Assembly: GCA_018713515.1 (NCBI GenBank)
Contig: DVOO01000027.1
Location: forward strand, 1-64,000
DNA length: 64,000 bases
Reading direction: 5' to 3'
From: Candidatus Scatomonas pullistercoris
GTDB taxonomy: Bacteria > Bacillota > Clostridia > Lachnospirales > Lachnospiraceae
Shown here: positions 24,807-32,693 of the stretch, in pieces
Layout: every line of letters starts with the position of its first letter
Numbering within the stretch: position 1 is the stretch's first letter
Notes under the pieces: model-generated
What the model was told of the DNA's origin: nothing
What the model saw: only the letters and a program-made list of their open reading frames with translations
The model's database searches: none
Made by a program: the position numbers and the translations under genes

Positions 24807-25825
24807 CCTGCCTCCTTTCTCAAAAGCTGGCGCACATAGTCTCCCAGCTCACTCCACACCAGATCCTCAAAATATCCCCGGCCTGTCCGGCTGGTACTGT
24901 GAAAGGGCAGTTTTATCTTCTGAAGCTTCTCCAGCACCCCGGTAAAATCCCAGATCCGAAGCAGGCTTTCAAACTGATGGATCTTCGCCGCTGAGAAGGC
25001 GTCTCCCCGCACAGGCATATAGATCTGATCGCAGAGATCCAGGATCTGAAACAGATCCGATACCCCGTCCCCCAGATCCAGGATCACCGTCTCATAGGCG
25101 CTGTTCTGCCCGATCTGTTCCAGGACCGCCGTCCATTCCCGGAGACCGGCCTCCTGAATATCCATGGGGCCAATGGCCGGAGGAATATAGTCCATATTCT
25201 GGAGGGAACGGACCATTCCCTGTATCTTGTGGACAAGATTTGTATTCTCCTGCCGGGCAAAATACAGAAGGTCGCTTAAATTCCTCTCGTACTCTTCCCC
25301 CAGCAGTTCCTCAAAACCGGAATAATTCTCCATATTCAGGTACAGAACCGTCCGCTCTTTGGCCAGAATCTGTCCCAGCGTCAGCGCGAAGGAAGTTTTC
25401 TGGGAGCGGCCCACCGGGCTGTAGACGCCGATCACGGAAACTGCCCGTTTCATCAGCTTCACATCTTCCAGGGCCAGCTTTTCCGCCCCGTAGCAGTCCA
25501 TGACCTCCCGGATCACGGCATCCGAAGCCTGATACTTGTAAACACTGGGATACTGGTCCAGTTCCGGGCTGTGAACACCCTCGGAGAGAATGATCAGCTT
25601 CCCCACATCCAGCTTCCGCACCTGTTCCGTCACTGCCTTATCAGAAATCAGCAGGATTTCTATGGGACGTTCCCGGGCGAATTCGCACAGAACCTCCGGC
25701 CCGGTAAAGGCCTGGACTTCAAAGGGAAGACTTTTTTTCCGGTTCAGATATTCCATAAAATTATACGCATACTCTACTTCCACATCACACACCGCCAAAA
25801 TGTGGCTTCTCTTTTTCTGCTTCAA
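24803..25825 (-). CDS. tadZ: TadZ/CpaE-like localisation protein
   Basis: The 340-aa protein combines an N-terminal receiver-like fold (about 1-130; ILAVCDVEVEYAYNF) and a ParA/MinD-type ATPase-like domain. TadZ directs pilus assembly to its site. The P-loop is deviant, GVYSPVGRSQKTSFAL in place of KGGxGKT, so hydrolysis may be weak, as in several CpaE proteins. There is no ATG; I chose TTG 25825, seven bases after GGAGG, which overlaps the peptidase stop. An upstream frame extending to 25933 has no start signal. Confidence 0.82.
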   Translation of the reverse strand: MKQKKRSHILAVCDVEVEYAYNFMEYLNRKKSLPFEVQAFTGPEVLCEFARERPIEILLISDKAVTEQVRKLDVGKLIILSEGVHSPELDQYPSVYKYQASDAVIREVMDCYGAEKLALEDVKLMKRAVSVIGVYSPVGRSQKTSFALTLGQILAKERTVLYLNMENYSGFEELLGEEYERNLSDLLYFARQENTNLVHKIQGMVRSLQNMDYIPPAIGPMDIQEAGLREWTAVLEQIGQNSAYETVILDLGDGVSDLFQILDLCDQIYMPVRGDAFSAAKIHQFESLLRIWDFTGVLEKLQKIKLPFHSTSRTGRGYFEDLVWSELGDYVRQLLRKEAG

Positions 25826-26331
25826 TAAAAACCTCCGATCCACAGGAGCATGCTCATCAGAACAGCTACCGAAAAATGGATATGCTCTGCCCGGTCTCCT
25901 TCCGCTCTGTAGGGGACCTTCTCTCCTGTACATAAATAAGTTTTAAAATAGTTGGTAAAATAAGTCAGACGCTGCGGCAGATCTCCGCAGAGGATTACAA
26001 CTCCGACAGATAAAACCGCACCAAAGATTACAGACCAGATAACACAAAACAGAACAGCCGGCGCCCCCATAAATCCGCCCAGAACTGACAGAAGCTTTAT
26101 ATCTCCCGCGCCCAGCATCCGGAAATAAAACAGCATCCATAGAAGAATGACCGGCAATAGACTTCCTGCCGCAAAGTGTTTCACGCCCTGTCCCTGCAGG
26201 GTCAGATACTGATATCCTATACCGCACAGCCATCCAAGACAGATCCAGAAATTAGGGATTCTGCGGATGCAAAGATCCGCACATGCCGCGCCGGACACCA
26301 GCAAAAGCCCCAGGCAGTAAGGAAAAAACAC
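25822..26331 (-). CDS. CpaA/TadV-type prepilin peptidase, second of two
   Basis: The 169-aa membrane protein shows both catalytic aspartates, D19 (ADLCIRRIPNFW) and D77 in LGAGDIKLL. It opens the Tad operon. I placed the start at GTG 26331, spaced from GGAGG; a TTG at 26358 would put the ribosome-binding site inside the gene. It and the peptidase at 18663 differ in sequence outside the active site, so one may serve the Flp pilin and the other the TadE-like proteins; that split is inference. Confidence 0.88.
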   Translation of the reverse strand: MFFPYCLGLLLVSGAACADLCIRRIPNFWICLGWLCGIGYQYLTLQGQGVKHFAAGSLLPVILLWMLFYFRMLGAGDIKLLSVLGGFMGAPAVLFCVIWSVIFGAVLSVGVVILCGDLPQRLTYFTNYFKTYLCTGEKVPYRAEGDRAEHIHFSVAVLMSMLLWIGGFY

Positions 26332-26431
26332 TGCCCCACCTCCTGATTCAATTTTCAATTATAGACCTCGAGGGGAAATGCAACCGGAAACCGGATTGCT
26401 TATCAATAGAACCTTGATTGATTGTGAACTC

Positions 26432-26459
26432 ATTATAGCACGCCAGACCTGTTTGTCCA
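26432..26459 (-). promoter_or_regulatory. sigma-A promoter of the Tad operon
   Basis: TGGACA and a perfect TATAAT are spaced by 16 bases on the minus strand, about 100 bases before the first gene. Between promoter and gene lie small inverted repeats (ATCAAT/ATTGAT near 26404 and GCAA-CCGG-TTT-CCGG-TTGC near 26381-26401) that could be operator sites. A second TATAAT at 26358-26363 has no clear -35. Confidence 0.7.
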
Positions 26460-26503
26460 GTGCTTTTCTAACATTTCTCCAACTTTGTAAATAATCGACA
26501 AAA

Positions 26504-26540
26504 CAGCCCTGAAATTTTCTCGACATAAATTTCAGGGCTG
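26504..26540 (-). terminator. terminator of the 818-aa protein gene
   Basis: A perfect 14-bp stem (CAGCCCTGAAATTT at 26504-26517 with AAATTTCAGGGCTG at 26527-26540) is followed on the minus strand by TTTT. It isolates the Tad operon from the gene at 26572. Confidence 0.88.
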
Positions 26541-26571
26541 CTGAAAAAAATCCGCATCACAGTGTATACGA

Positions 26572-29028
26572 TTATTGCACAGGATTTTCCTGATAACTGA
26601 TAAAAATATTTCCTCCCGCCTCAAACTGAGCCTGGGCATCTTCAAAGGCCAGCGCGCTTACCGACTGGGTTCCGGGATCATAAATCCAGATATTATCATA
26701 AATATCGTATCCAATGATCACGGCCGCCGCTGCGCCGGCTCTCTGCGCCACCACCGGATAGCCGTGACTCAGCTGATAGTACAGACTCTCCAGAGAACAG
26801 CCGGTCAGGTTCAGCACTGTGTAGTTCTCCCCCAGTGCCTGTCCAAGCGCATCCGCATCCAGTGTCCCCTGCAGAATCACATCGGGGAGCTGGTTCTCGT
26901 CCAGCATGGCAGAGCTCCCCCAGGTGCCTCTTTCCCAGACATACTGCTGCTTTTCATTCAGAACGGTACCCACCTGCTCATCCGCCAGGCCAATGGCCTC
27001 GTTCAGACTGGTAAAGATGTCCAGCAGCCGGCCTTTTCCGTATACATAATAGTTCTCGCTTCCGCTCTCCGGCAGCTCCATCGTCAGTTCCGGCAGCGCG
27101 GATACCTCCAGATACTGGGTCCGCAGTACCAGAAGACTGCCCGTTCCCGCAGAAGAAGTAAATTTGAGCACAACCTGCGTTTTCTCCGGCTCATACACAC
27201 TGAACCCTACGATAACGGACTCCTCGCCGGAGGGCGTGTTGCTCATAATATGGTCGCTGCTGACTTCTTCAAATCCGCTCTCCGTCTTCTGGACCCGGAG
27301 CAGTTCAATCAGGCCGTCCTGCACCTGAATGTCTGTCACATAATAGCCTTCCTGCTGATAATCCTTCTGAATTTCTCCGGAAAAACTCTCAATACAAACC
27401 CGGTACATGGCAAATACAGTATTTCCTGCCGTATCTGTCACAATATCCTCGTCCCTGGCCAGCCCATAGATAAGATCCTCATTGATAAATCCCAGAGCCC
27501 GGATCTTTTCTCCGGCCCCCGCCGATACGTTCGTGGTCTCTGCCGTATCCAGATTCATCACCGTAATACCGGAAGATCCGCTGATCTGCATCTCATCCAT
27601 CCAGGCCGCTGTCTTCTGGCTCTCAGAAACCAAAAAGCAGTCGGGATCAATGCCTTCCTTCACCGCCTCATAGGAGGCATCCGCAAGGTTAATACAGTAC
27701 AGCGTGTTCTCCATAAACACGTACAGCTGATTCTCCGTATTCACGTAGGAGAGCAGCGAAAGGCTCTGGTGCATCGCCTGGAATCCGGACTGGCTGTGGA
27801 TAAAAATTTTCTCCTCAGCCACATTCTGTTCCGCGCTGTAGGTGTAGACACTGATGCCCAGCTGTCCTTCATACCGGTCGCTGTTCATATAGCCGTAAAC
27901 AACAAAGGAAATATCACCCGTCTCATTCACATGGGCGATCTTGATGGCGTAATTCTGATTCTCTTCTCTTTCATCCCAGTTTCCGCTGCGGTAGCCGAAT
28001 ACCCTTGTAATTTTGCCGGCGCTCCGGTTGTAAGACCAGAGCTCTCCATTCACGACAAAAGCCACTATCTCCGCATTTTCATTGGCCAGATATTCCACAT
28101 CCTCGCTCACGATTCCCAGATTCAGGCCCGTACTGGTAAGTATTGGAAGGTCTCCGTCAAAGACCTGATCCGTGGTCCTCTCAAAATTCAGAAGAACCAC
28201 CTGATTCTGTCCCTGTCTCATGCGGTAAAACTCTTTTACCGTGTAATATCGTGTGTTGCCGTCGGAATCCTGGCTGCTGATGATATAATCCTGACAGATG
28301 CTGACCGTGCTCTCATTAATCTCCGTAAAATAAGGAACCGGCTTTTTCACAAGGGCGGGCGACAGACTGCCCCAGGTCAGCAGCTCGCTGCTGGAATGAA
28401 TATCCGCAAAATGAAAACTGCTGTTGTCAGCCGTACTGTCCGGCTCCAGCTGCGCGGTCTGCTCCGCGCTGAGACTGGCAGCCAGACAGTTCTGATAAAA
28501 TTCTTCCGCAAATCTCAGATAATCGCTGACTGTTACGCCTGAACGCTGCACCAGCCTGGTGTAATAATGGACGGTCTCCTCTCCGGTATTCACAGACAAA
28601 GTCAGCAGATACTCCTGATTCAGCAAAATCGGCGTAGACAGCTGAAAGGATGCCCGGTACAGCCCGTCCTCCTCTGTAACATTTTTCACTCTGGCATTTT
28701 CTACCAGACTTCCGTCCGTCAGGGACGTTACTTCATATTCAATTTCAAGGATCTCATTCCCGTAGGCATTCAGCTGAAAGGCCAGCTCCCTGCCGGTATC
28801 CAGCGGCGTGAGAGTCTCCCGCAGCGTTGTTCCGTCCACCTCCTGCCGGTATCCGTACAGGCGGTTCACCGCTGTTCCCTCCACCTCCATATATAAAACA
28901 GGCAGAGTAGGGCTGCTCATAGCCCGTGTATCTGCCACTTCCCGACTGTTAAATATCCCGGAAAAAACAAGTACTCCAACAATAAAAATGCCTATCAGTA
29001 CTCCGGCTCTGAACAATATTTTCTTCAT
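26572..29028 (-). CDS. large surface protein with C-terminal C39-like fold lacking catalytic residues
   Basis: The 818-aa protein has one N-terminal membrane anchor (about 7-27) and a long extracytoplasmic part. The middle looks like a beta-propeller or other beta-rich fold with a series of YxxxxxxG and SYNRSAGK-type segments (about 250-640). The last 150 residues resemble papain-like peptidase C39 (YYQLSHGYPVVAQ ... VIIGYDIYDNIWIYDP), but the usual histidine before VIIGYD is alanine and I see no cysteine at the expected N-terminal place, so it is probably a pseudoenzyme. It has its own promoter, a structured leader and a terminator. Confidence 0.7.
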   Translation of the reverse strand: MKKILFRAGVLIGIFIVGVLVFSGIFNSREVADTRAMSSPTLPVLYMEVEGTAVNRLYGYRQEVDGTTLRETLTPLDTGRELAFQLNAYGNEILEIEYEVTSLTDGSLVENARVKNVTEEDGLYRASFQLSTPILLNQEYLLTLSVNTGEETVHYYTRLVQRSGVTVSDYLRFAEEFYQNCLAASLSAEQTAQLEPDSTADNSSFHFADIHSSSELLTWGSLSPALVKKPVPYFTEINESTVSICQDYIISSQDSDGNTRYYTVKEFYRMRQGQNQVVLLNFERTTDQVFDGDLPILTSTGLNLGIVSEDVEYLANENAEIVAFVVNGELWSYNRSAGKITRVFGYRSGNWDEREENQNYAIKIAHVNETGDISFVVYGYMNSDRYEGQLGISVYTYSAEQNVAEEKIFIHSQSGFQAMHQSLSLLSYVNTENQLYVFMENTLYCINLADASYEAVKEGIDPDCFLVSESQKTAAWMDEMQISGSSGITVMNLDTAETTNVSAGAGEKIRALGFINEDLIYGLARDEDIVTDTAGNTVFAMYRVCIESFSGEIQKDYQQEGYYVTDIQVQDGLIELLRVQKTESGFEEVSSDHIMSNTPSGEESVIVGFSVYEPEKTQVVLKFTSSAGTGSLLVLRTQYLEVSALPELTMELPESGSENYYVYGKGRLLDIFTSLNEAIGLADEQVGTVLNEKQQYVWERGTWGSSAMLDENQLPDVILQGTLDADALGQALGENYTVLNLTGCSLESLYYQLSHGYPVVAQRAGAAAAVIIGYDIYDNIWIYDPGTQSVSALAFEDAQAQFEAGGNIFISYQENPVQ

Positions 29029-29123
29029 TTTACGGATGCTCCCCTTATACTTCCTTCCGTGACTTTGCGCCGGATCCCGCCAGCCCGGTTTCCCGGCTCC
29101 CCTCCGCAGTGTCCGCGCCGCCC

Positions 29124-29168
29124 CCTGTTTCCGGACAGTGGTATTCCCCTCTCAGATCCGGAAACAGG
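29124..29168 (-). promoter_or_regulatory. hairpin at the start of the 818-aa gene leader
   Basis: CCTGTTTCCGGA (29124-29135) pairs with TCCGGAAACAGG (29157-29168), and flanking GCCG/CGGC lengthens the stem. It begins only some 20 bases after the -10 box, and about 95 further leader bases follow before the ATG at 29028. A second small CCGG hairpin lies nearer the gene. Regulation of this gene at the RNA level is plausible. Confidence 0.5.
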
Positions 29169-29189
29169 CGGCCATTTTTGCATGACTCT

Positions 29190-29218
29190 ATTGTAATCGG
29201 TCTGTGTAAAATCAGCAA
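29190..29218 (-). promoter_or_regulatory. sigma-A promoter of the 818-aa gene
   Basis: TTGCTG and TACAAT are spaced by 17 bases on the minus strand, just beyond the stop of the 125-aa gene. Confidence 0.65.
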
Positions 29219-29225
29219 CCGGAAA

Positions 29226-29603
29226 TTAAAAAAAACTTCGACATTTTCTCCGCCGGCACCGGCGGCGGTACATTTCATTATACAGAAGAACTCCGATCAG
29301 ATCCGTCAGGCTTTCATCCTCCCGGTCCGCATCTGACAGGCTGCCGCCCTCTTCCGAAAACTTTTTCTCGATTTTTCCGCAGAGCCGGTGCAGCATCCAC
29401 GGATCCGGATACGCGTCGTACATACGGCTCCCATCGTATTCCATCCAGTCGCATTCCTGCTCCACCAGCTCCTGCAGCCTGGCCGCCCGGCCCGAATAAT
29501 AAGACTTCATAATCTGCCTATCCCGATCCTGCTCCCACACTTCCTCCGCCAGCCAGGGCTGCGGGCAGGTCATGTAAAAAGGCATGTTTTTCTCATAGAA
29601 CAT
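29226..29603 (-). CDS. conserved 125-aa protein of unknown function
   Basis: The protein begins MFYEKNMPFYMTCPQPWL and contains CDWMEYDGSRMYDAYPD, a signature I know from small proteins conserved across Lachnospiraceae and related clostridia, often without any assigned role. The C-terminus is highly basic (RRRCRRRKCRSFF). There is no signal peptide or helix. ATG 29603 has a weak AGGTG upstream; TTG 29609 is an alternative. It lies upstream of the 818-aa gene, which has its own promoter. Confidence 0.7.
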   Translation of the reverse strand: MFYEKNMPFYMTCPQPWLAEEVWEQDRDRQIMKSYYSGRAARLQELVEQECDWMEYDGSRMYDAYPDPWMLHRLCGKIEKKFSEEGGSLSDADREDESLTDLIGVLLYNEMYRRRCRRRKCRSFF

Positions 29604-29669
29604 CAGCAACGCACCTGCTTCTTATACTTCTCTTTACCATATGCTTTTTTGAAAAAACTGTGAATTTTC

Positions 29670-29698
29670 TTGCCAAATTTCTCTGCCCGTACTAAAAT
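29670..29698 (+). promoter_or_regulatory. sigma-A promoter of the 346-aa gene
   Basis: TTGCCA and TAAAAT are spaced by 17 bases, 44 bases before the ATG of the plus-strand gene. Confidence 0.65.
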
Positions 29699-29742
29699 CA
29701 CCCATAATAGAATGGCTGAATTTTGTGTGGGAGGAAAACCAA

Positions 29743-30783
29743 ATGGAACGTTTCGCTTTTATCAATCAACTGTCCGGACAGTTTCATGTTCTGAATGTTT
29801 TTCTGCAGCGGTACGGCACATACCTGTCCGCTGCAGGACTTGTTTTTTCGCTTCTTAACTGCTTTTTCGGATACCGCCTGCGGAAACTGTGGAATGTAAT
29901 CGCCGGATTTCTGGCCGGGACCGCGGCAGGCTTCGTGCTCTGCAATTATTTTGGCATTGCTTCCGCTCCCCTGACGCTTCTGGCGGCTCTGGGATGCGGA
30001 CTGGTCTGTGCGGTACTGGCCTATCTCCTGTATCGCCTGGGCCTGTTTCTTCTGTGTGCCTGCCTGACAATTTTCGTCCTTTTCCGGCTGCTTAATCCGT
30101 CAACGGCTGCTGTTTACGGCATCTGCCTGATCCTGGGCGCCGTGGTAGGCATTTTCGCTCTTCTGAAGGAACGGCTTACCGTTTCTCTGGCCACCGCCAT
30201 CGGCGGCGGCTGGGCCTCCGCGGAATTTCTCCTGGCCCTGACCGGAAGCAATTCTTCTTTTCTTCCTGTTATCCTGACTCTGATCTTCGCCTTTCTGGGC
30301 ATTCTTGTGCAGCTTAAGCCCTGGAAGTCCAGAGATTACTGGGATGACAAGGACAGCCGCCTCCGCCAGGAAGAAAAACGGGCAAAAAAAGCATACCGCA
30401 GCCAGAAACGGAAACAGCAGAAAAAAAAGAGCCGTGTAAAAAAAGAGAAGAAACGGGCCAGAAAGGAAAAACGCAGGACTAATTCCTCCGCCTCTTCTTC
30501 CCGGACTTCCTCCGGATCATCAAAGAAGTCCTCCGGATCCGCCCAGACGGCCGGAACTGCACAGAGCCCGCAGGCGGACGCTGTTTCCAATCCAACCCCG
30601 GCGGCAGAGGAGCAGCCTTCGGCTTTCCAGGCCTCTTCCGGTGCACCCGCCCGCAGGGAAGCGCCGCAGGATTCCGCCCTGGATCTGTCCGATATCCGGC
30701 TGCAGCTGTCCAGGGAGGTTCAGGAAATCTACCAGGAGACACAGTCTGCGGATACAAATCCCCCGAAAGATCAGAATCCCTGA
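29743..30783 (+). CDS. DUF4203/TMEM198-like polytopic membrane protein with basic tail
   Basis: The 346-aa protein has about seven membrane helices in residues 25-190, with glycine-rich helices such as VIAGFLAGTAAGFVL and LGAVVGIFALL that resemble DUF4203. A cytoplasmic tail follows: first a lysine/arginine block (about 205-250, RSQKRKQQKKKSRVKKEKK) and then a serine/alanine/proline-rich stretch. GGGAGG precedes ATG 29743; a GTG at 29725 would place this site inside the gene. Function is unknown. The basic tail could bind nucleic acid or acidic lipids. Confidence 0.75.
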   Translation: MERFAFINQLSGQFHVLNVFLQRYGTYLSAAGLVFSLLNCFFGYRLRKLWNVIAGFLAGTAAGFVLCNYFGIASAPLTLLAALGCGLVCAVLAYLLYRLGLFLLCACLTIFVLFRLLNPSTAAVYGICLILGAVVGIFALLKERLTVSLATAIGGGWASAEFLLALTGSNSSFLPVILTLIFAFLGILVQLKPWKSRDYWDDKDSRLRQEEKRAKKAYRSQKRKQQKKKSRVKKEKKRARKEKRRTNSSASSSRTSSGSSKKSSGSAQTAGTAQSPQADAVSNPTPAAEEQPSAFQASSGAPARREAPQDSALDLSDIRLQLSREVQEIYQETQSADTNPPKDQNP

Positions 30784-30800
30784 TCCTTCGGGGGATTATT
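30757..30800. terminator. bidirectional terminator overlapping a stop codon
   Basis: AATCCCCCGAA (30757-30767) pairs with TTCGGGGGATT (30787-30797), with GATCAG/TGATC pairing inside. The stop of the 346-aa gene lies in the loop side, and the convergent sugar-binding protein gene ends at 30806. Confidence 0.85.
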
Positions 30801-30805
30801 CTTTT

Positions 30806-31897
30806 CTAATCATACAGATACTTTTCACATGACTTATCTTCCAGGCTGCTCCGATCCAGCCACTGATATCCGGTATCAATTTCTCTGTCAACAGTTTCTC
30901 CGGAAGCGGCCCGGAGCGCCGCCACCACCGCGGTATAACCCATACCCCGGGGATTCTGGCAGATAGTTCCTGCCAGCCGTCCGTCCCTGACAGCTTTCAG
31001 CTGTTCCTTGTCCGCGTCGAAGCTGACAATCTCCACTTTCTGTTCCTCCGCCAGATTGTCCAGAACCTGAACGGCTACCGTAGAACTGGTGCAGAACAGT
31101 CCGTCAAGATCCGGATATTCTTCCTGTATCTGTTTCCAGAGTTCTGCCGCGCTCTTCTCTTCGTCCTCAAACAGGATCTCCATCACCTCCACACCGGGAT
31201 GGTTTTCCTCTATCTCCTGCAAAAATCCCTGGGCTCTCTGCATACTGGTTTCCGTACGCCTGCTGTAGGAGAGAACAGCCACTGTCCCGCTTTCTCCGAT
31301 CCGCTCACAGAGCCTGTCTGCCGCTTCTGCTGCCGCAGCCTCATTATCTGTTCTGCAGATTGCGGACACCAGATCGCTTTCAATACCTGAATCCAGAATC
31401 ACAACAGGTATCTCACTCTCCACAGCCGCCTCCATCTGGGCTTCGCAGGACTGCATATCGATAGCTGCCAGACACAGGGCAGAAGGATTTTCAGAGAGCA
31501 CTGCATCCAGCGTGTTAATCTGCTGATCTACCGCCTCACCATCCTCTCCCTCTGCGCCGTCTACCGTCAAAGAAACCTTATCCTCTCCTGTATATCCCAG
31601 GTTTTCATTTATTTCCTCTACTGCCTTTTCCGCACCCTCTTTTACGGCTTTCCAGTACGAATTTTCCAAATTTTTCAGGACCAGCGCTATACGTGTTCCC
31701 GGCTGAACATCCAGGCCTTCCACATTCGTATATTTGTAATCCTTCCCCTCTTCATTTGGAAGTTCAATCTCCTCTTCTCCCGTACTTTCTCCCGCAGGCT
31801 GTCCCGATCCGTCCCCGGAATTCACATTTCCTCCGCAGCCCACAAGTGCTGCGGCCAGCAGGCCCGCCAGAAAAATTTCCGTTTTCTTTCTCTTCAT
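30806..31897 (-). CDS. RbsB-like sugar-binding lipoprotein, orphan
   Basis: The 363-aa protein has a lipoprotein signal (AAALVGC, lipid on C21), an acidic linker (22-60) and a periplasmic-binding type I fold (RIALVLKNLENSYWKAVKEG; IPVVILDSG; DGLFCTSSTVA; IVSFDADKEQL). It is expected to bind a sugar or related ligand at the membrane surface. No permease or ATPase gene adjoins it, so it either feeds a transporter elsewhere or acts as a sensor component. Confidence 0.85.
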   Translation of the reverse strand: MKRKKTEIFLAGLLAAALVGCGGNVNSGDGSGQPAGESTGEEEIELPNEEGKDYKYTNVEGLDVQPGTRIALVLKNLENSYWKAVKEGAEKAVEEINENLGYTGEDKVSLTVDGAEGEDGEAVDQQINTLDAVLSENPSALCLAAIDMQSCEAQMEAAVESEIPVVILDSGIESDLVSAICRTDNEAAAAEAADRLCERIGESGTVAVLSYSRRTETSMQRAQGFLQEIEENHPGVEVMEILFEDEEKSAAELWKQIQEEYPDLDGLFCTSSTVAVQVLDNLAEEQKVEIVSFDADKEQLKAVRDGRLAGTICQNPRGMGYTAVVAALRAASGETVDREIDTGYQWLDRSSLEDKSCEKYLYD

Positions 31898-31976
31898 GGT
31901 CTCTGCCTCTCTGCATCTATGTCCCTATTATACACAAAAATATGCCGAAAGCCAATTCATACGGCGGCATCTGTTC

Positions 31977-32660
31977 TTAATCTTTTCCGAATACCCGGCC
32001 ATTAAAATTCTGAAACTGTTCACCGGCCGGTCTGCACTGAAACAGGAGCTCCTTCCCGGTGACAGGATGCCGGAACTTAAGCTTCCAGGCGCAAAGCGCC
32101 AAAGGTCCTGCCCCGGCTGCGTCTCCGCCATACTTCCGGTCGCCCGCAATGGGCATACCGGCCTGCGCCAGCTGTACCCGGATCTGATGGTGCCTTCCGG
32201 TCATCAGACGGATGCGCACCAGAGCCTGTCCGCTTTCTGACACCTGCAGACACTCGTATTGCAGTTCCGCCCGCTTCCCGCCCGGGGTTCCCTCCTCCAC
32301 CACCCGGGAAACGTTATTTTTCCCATCCTTCTTCAGGAAATCTGTCAGCCGGCCCCGTTCTTGCTCAGGAGGACTGGAAGTCACAGCCAGATATTCCTTT
32401 ACCATTTCACCCTCCTGCACCTGCCTGGATAAGTTCGCCGCCGCCTTCCTGTTTCGCGCGAAGACAAGAAGACCCTCTACCGGCTGGTCCAGCCGGTGAA
32501 CGACCGCCAGATAGGGCCGCCCGGTCTCATCAGCAGTTTCCCGAAGAAGCCAGTGTTCCAGATCCATCCGGTCTACCCTGGCCGTCTGGACCGGAAGTCC
32601 GGCCGGCTTATATACGACCAGAAAATCTCTGTTTATCTCTTTTATATACGATCTGTCCAT
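31977..32660 (-). CDS. RluA-family pseudouridine synthase
   Basis: The 227-aa enzyme has the RluA signature HRLDQPVEGLLVFA with the catalytic aspartate at D58, plus GRHHQIRVQLAQAGMPIAGD, which contributes to the active site. It turns uridines in rRNA or tRNA into pseudouridine. It lacks the N-terminal S4 domain of RluC/RluD, so it belongs to the short RluA-like group and the target RNA cannot be read from sequence. ATG 32660 follows AAAGGA. A terminator-like hairpin 35 bases upstream separates it from the AT-rich unit. Confidence 0.9.
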   Translation of the reverse strand: MDRSYIKEINRDFLVVYKPAGLPVQTARVDRMDLEHWLLRETADETGRPYLAVVHRLDQPVEGLLVFARNRKAAANLSRQVQEGEMVKEYLAVTSSPPEQERGRLTDFLKKDGKNNVSRVVEEGTPGGKRAELQYECLQVSESGQALVRIRLMTGRHHQIRVQLAQAGMPIAGDRKYGGDAAGAGPLALCAWKLKFRHPVTGKELLFQCRPAGEQFQNFNGRVFGKD

Positions 32661-32693
32661 TCCGGATTCATTCCTTTCGGCTGAATCGTAACG

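Noticed and set aside
26575-28542. Plus-strand open frame of 655 codons opposite the 818-aa gene
   Set aside because: The minus-strand gene has a promoter, membrane anchor and terminator; the plus frame lacks a start signal and protein-like composition.
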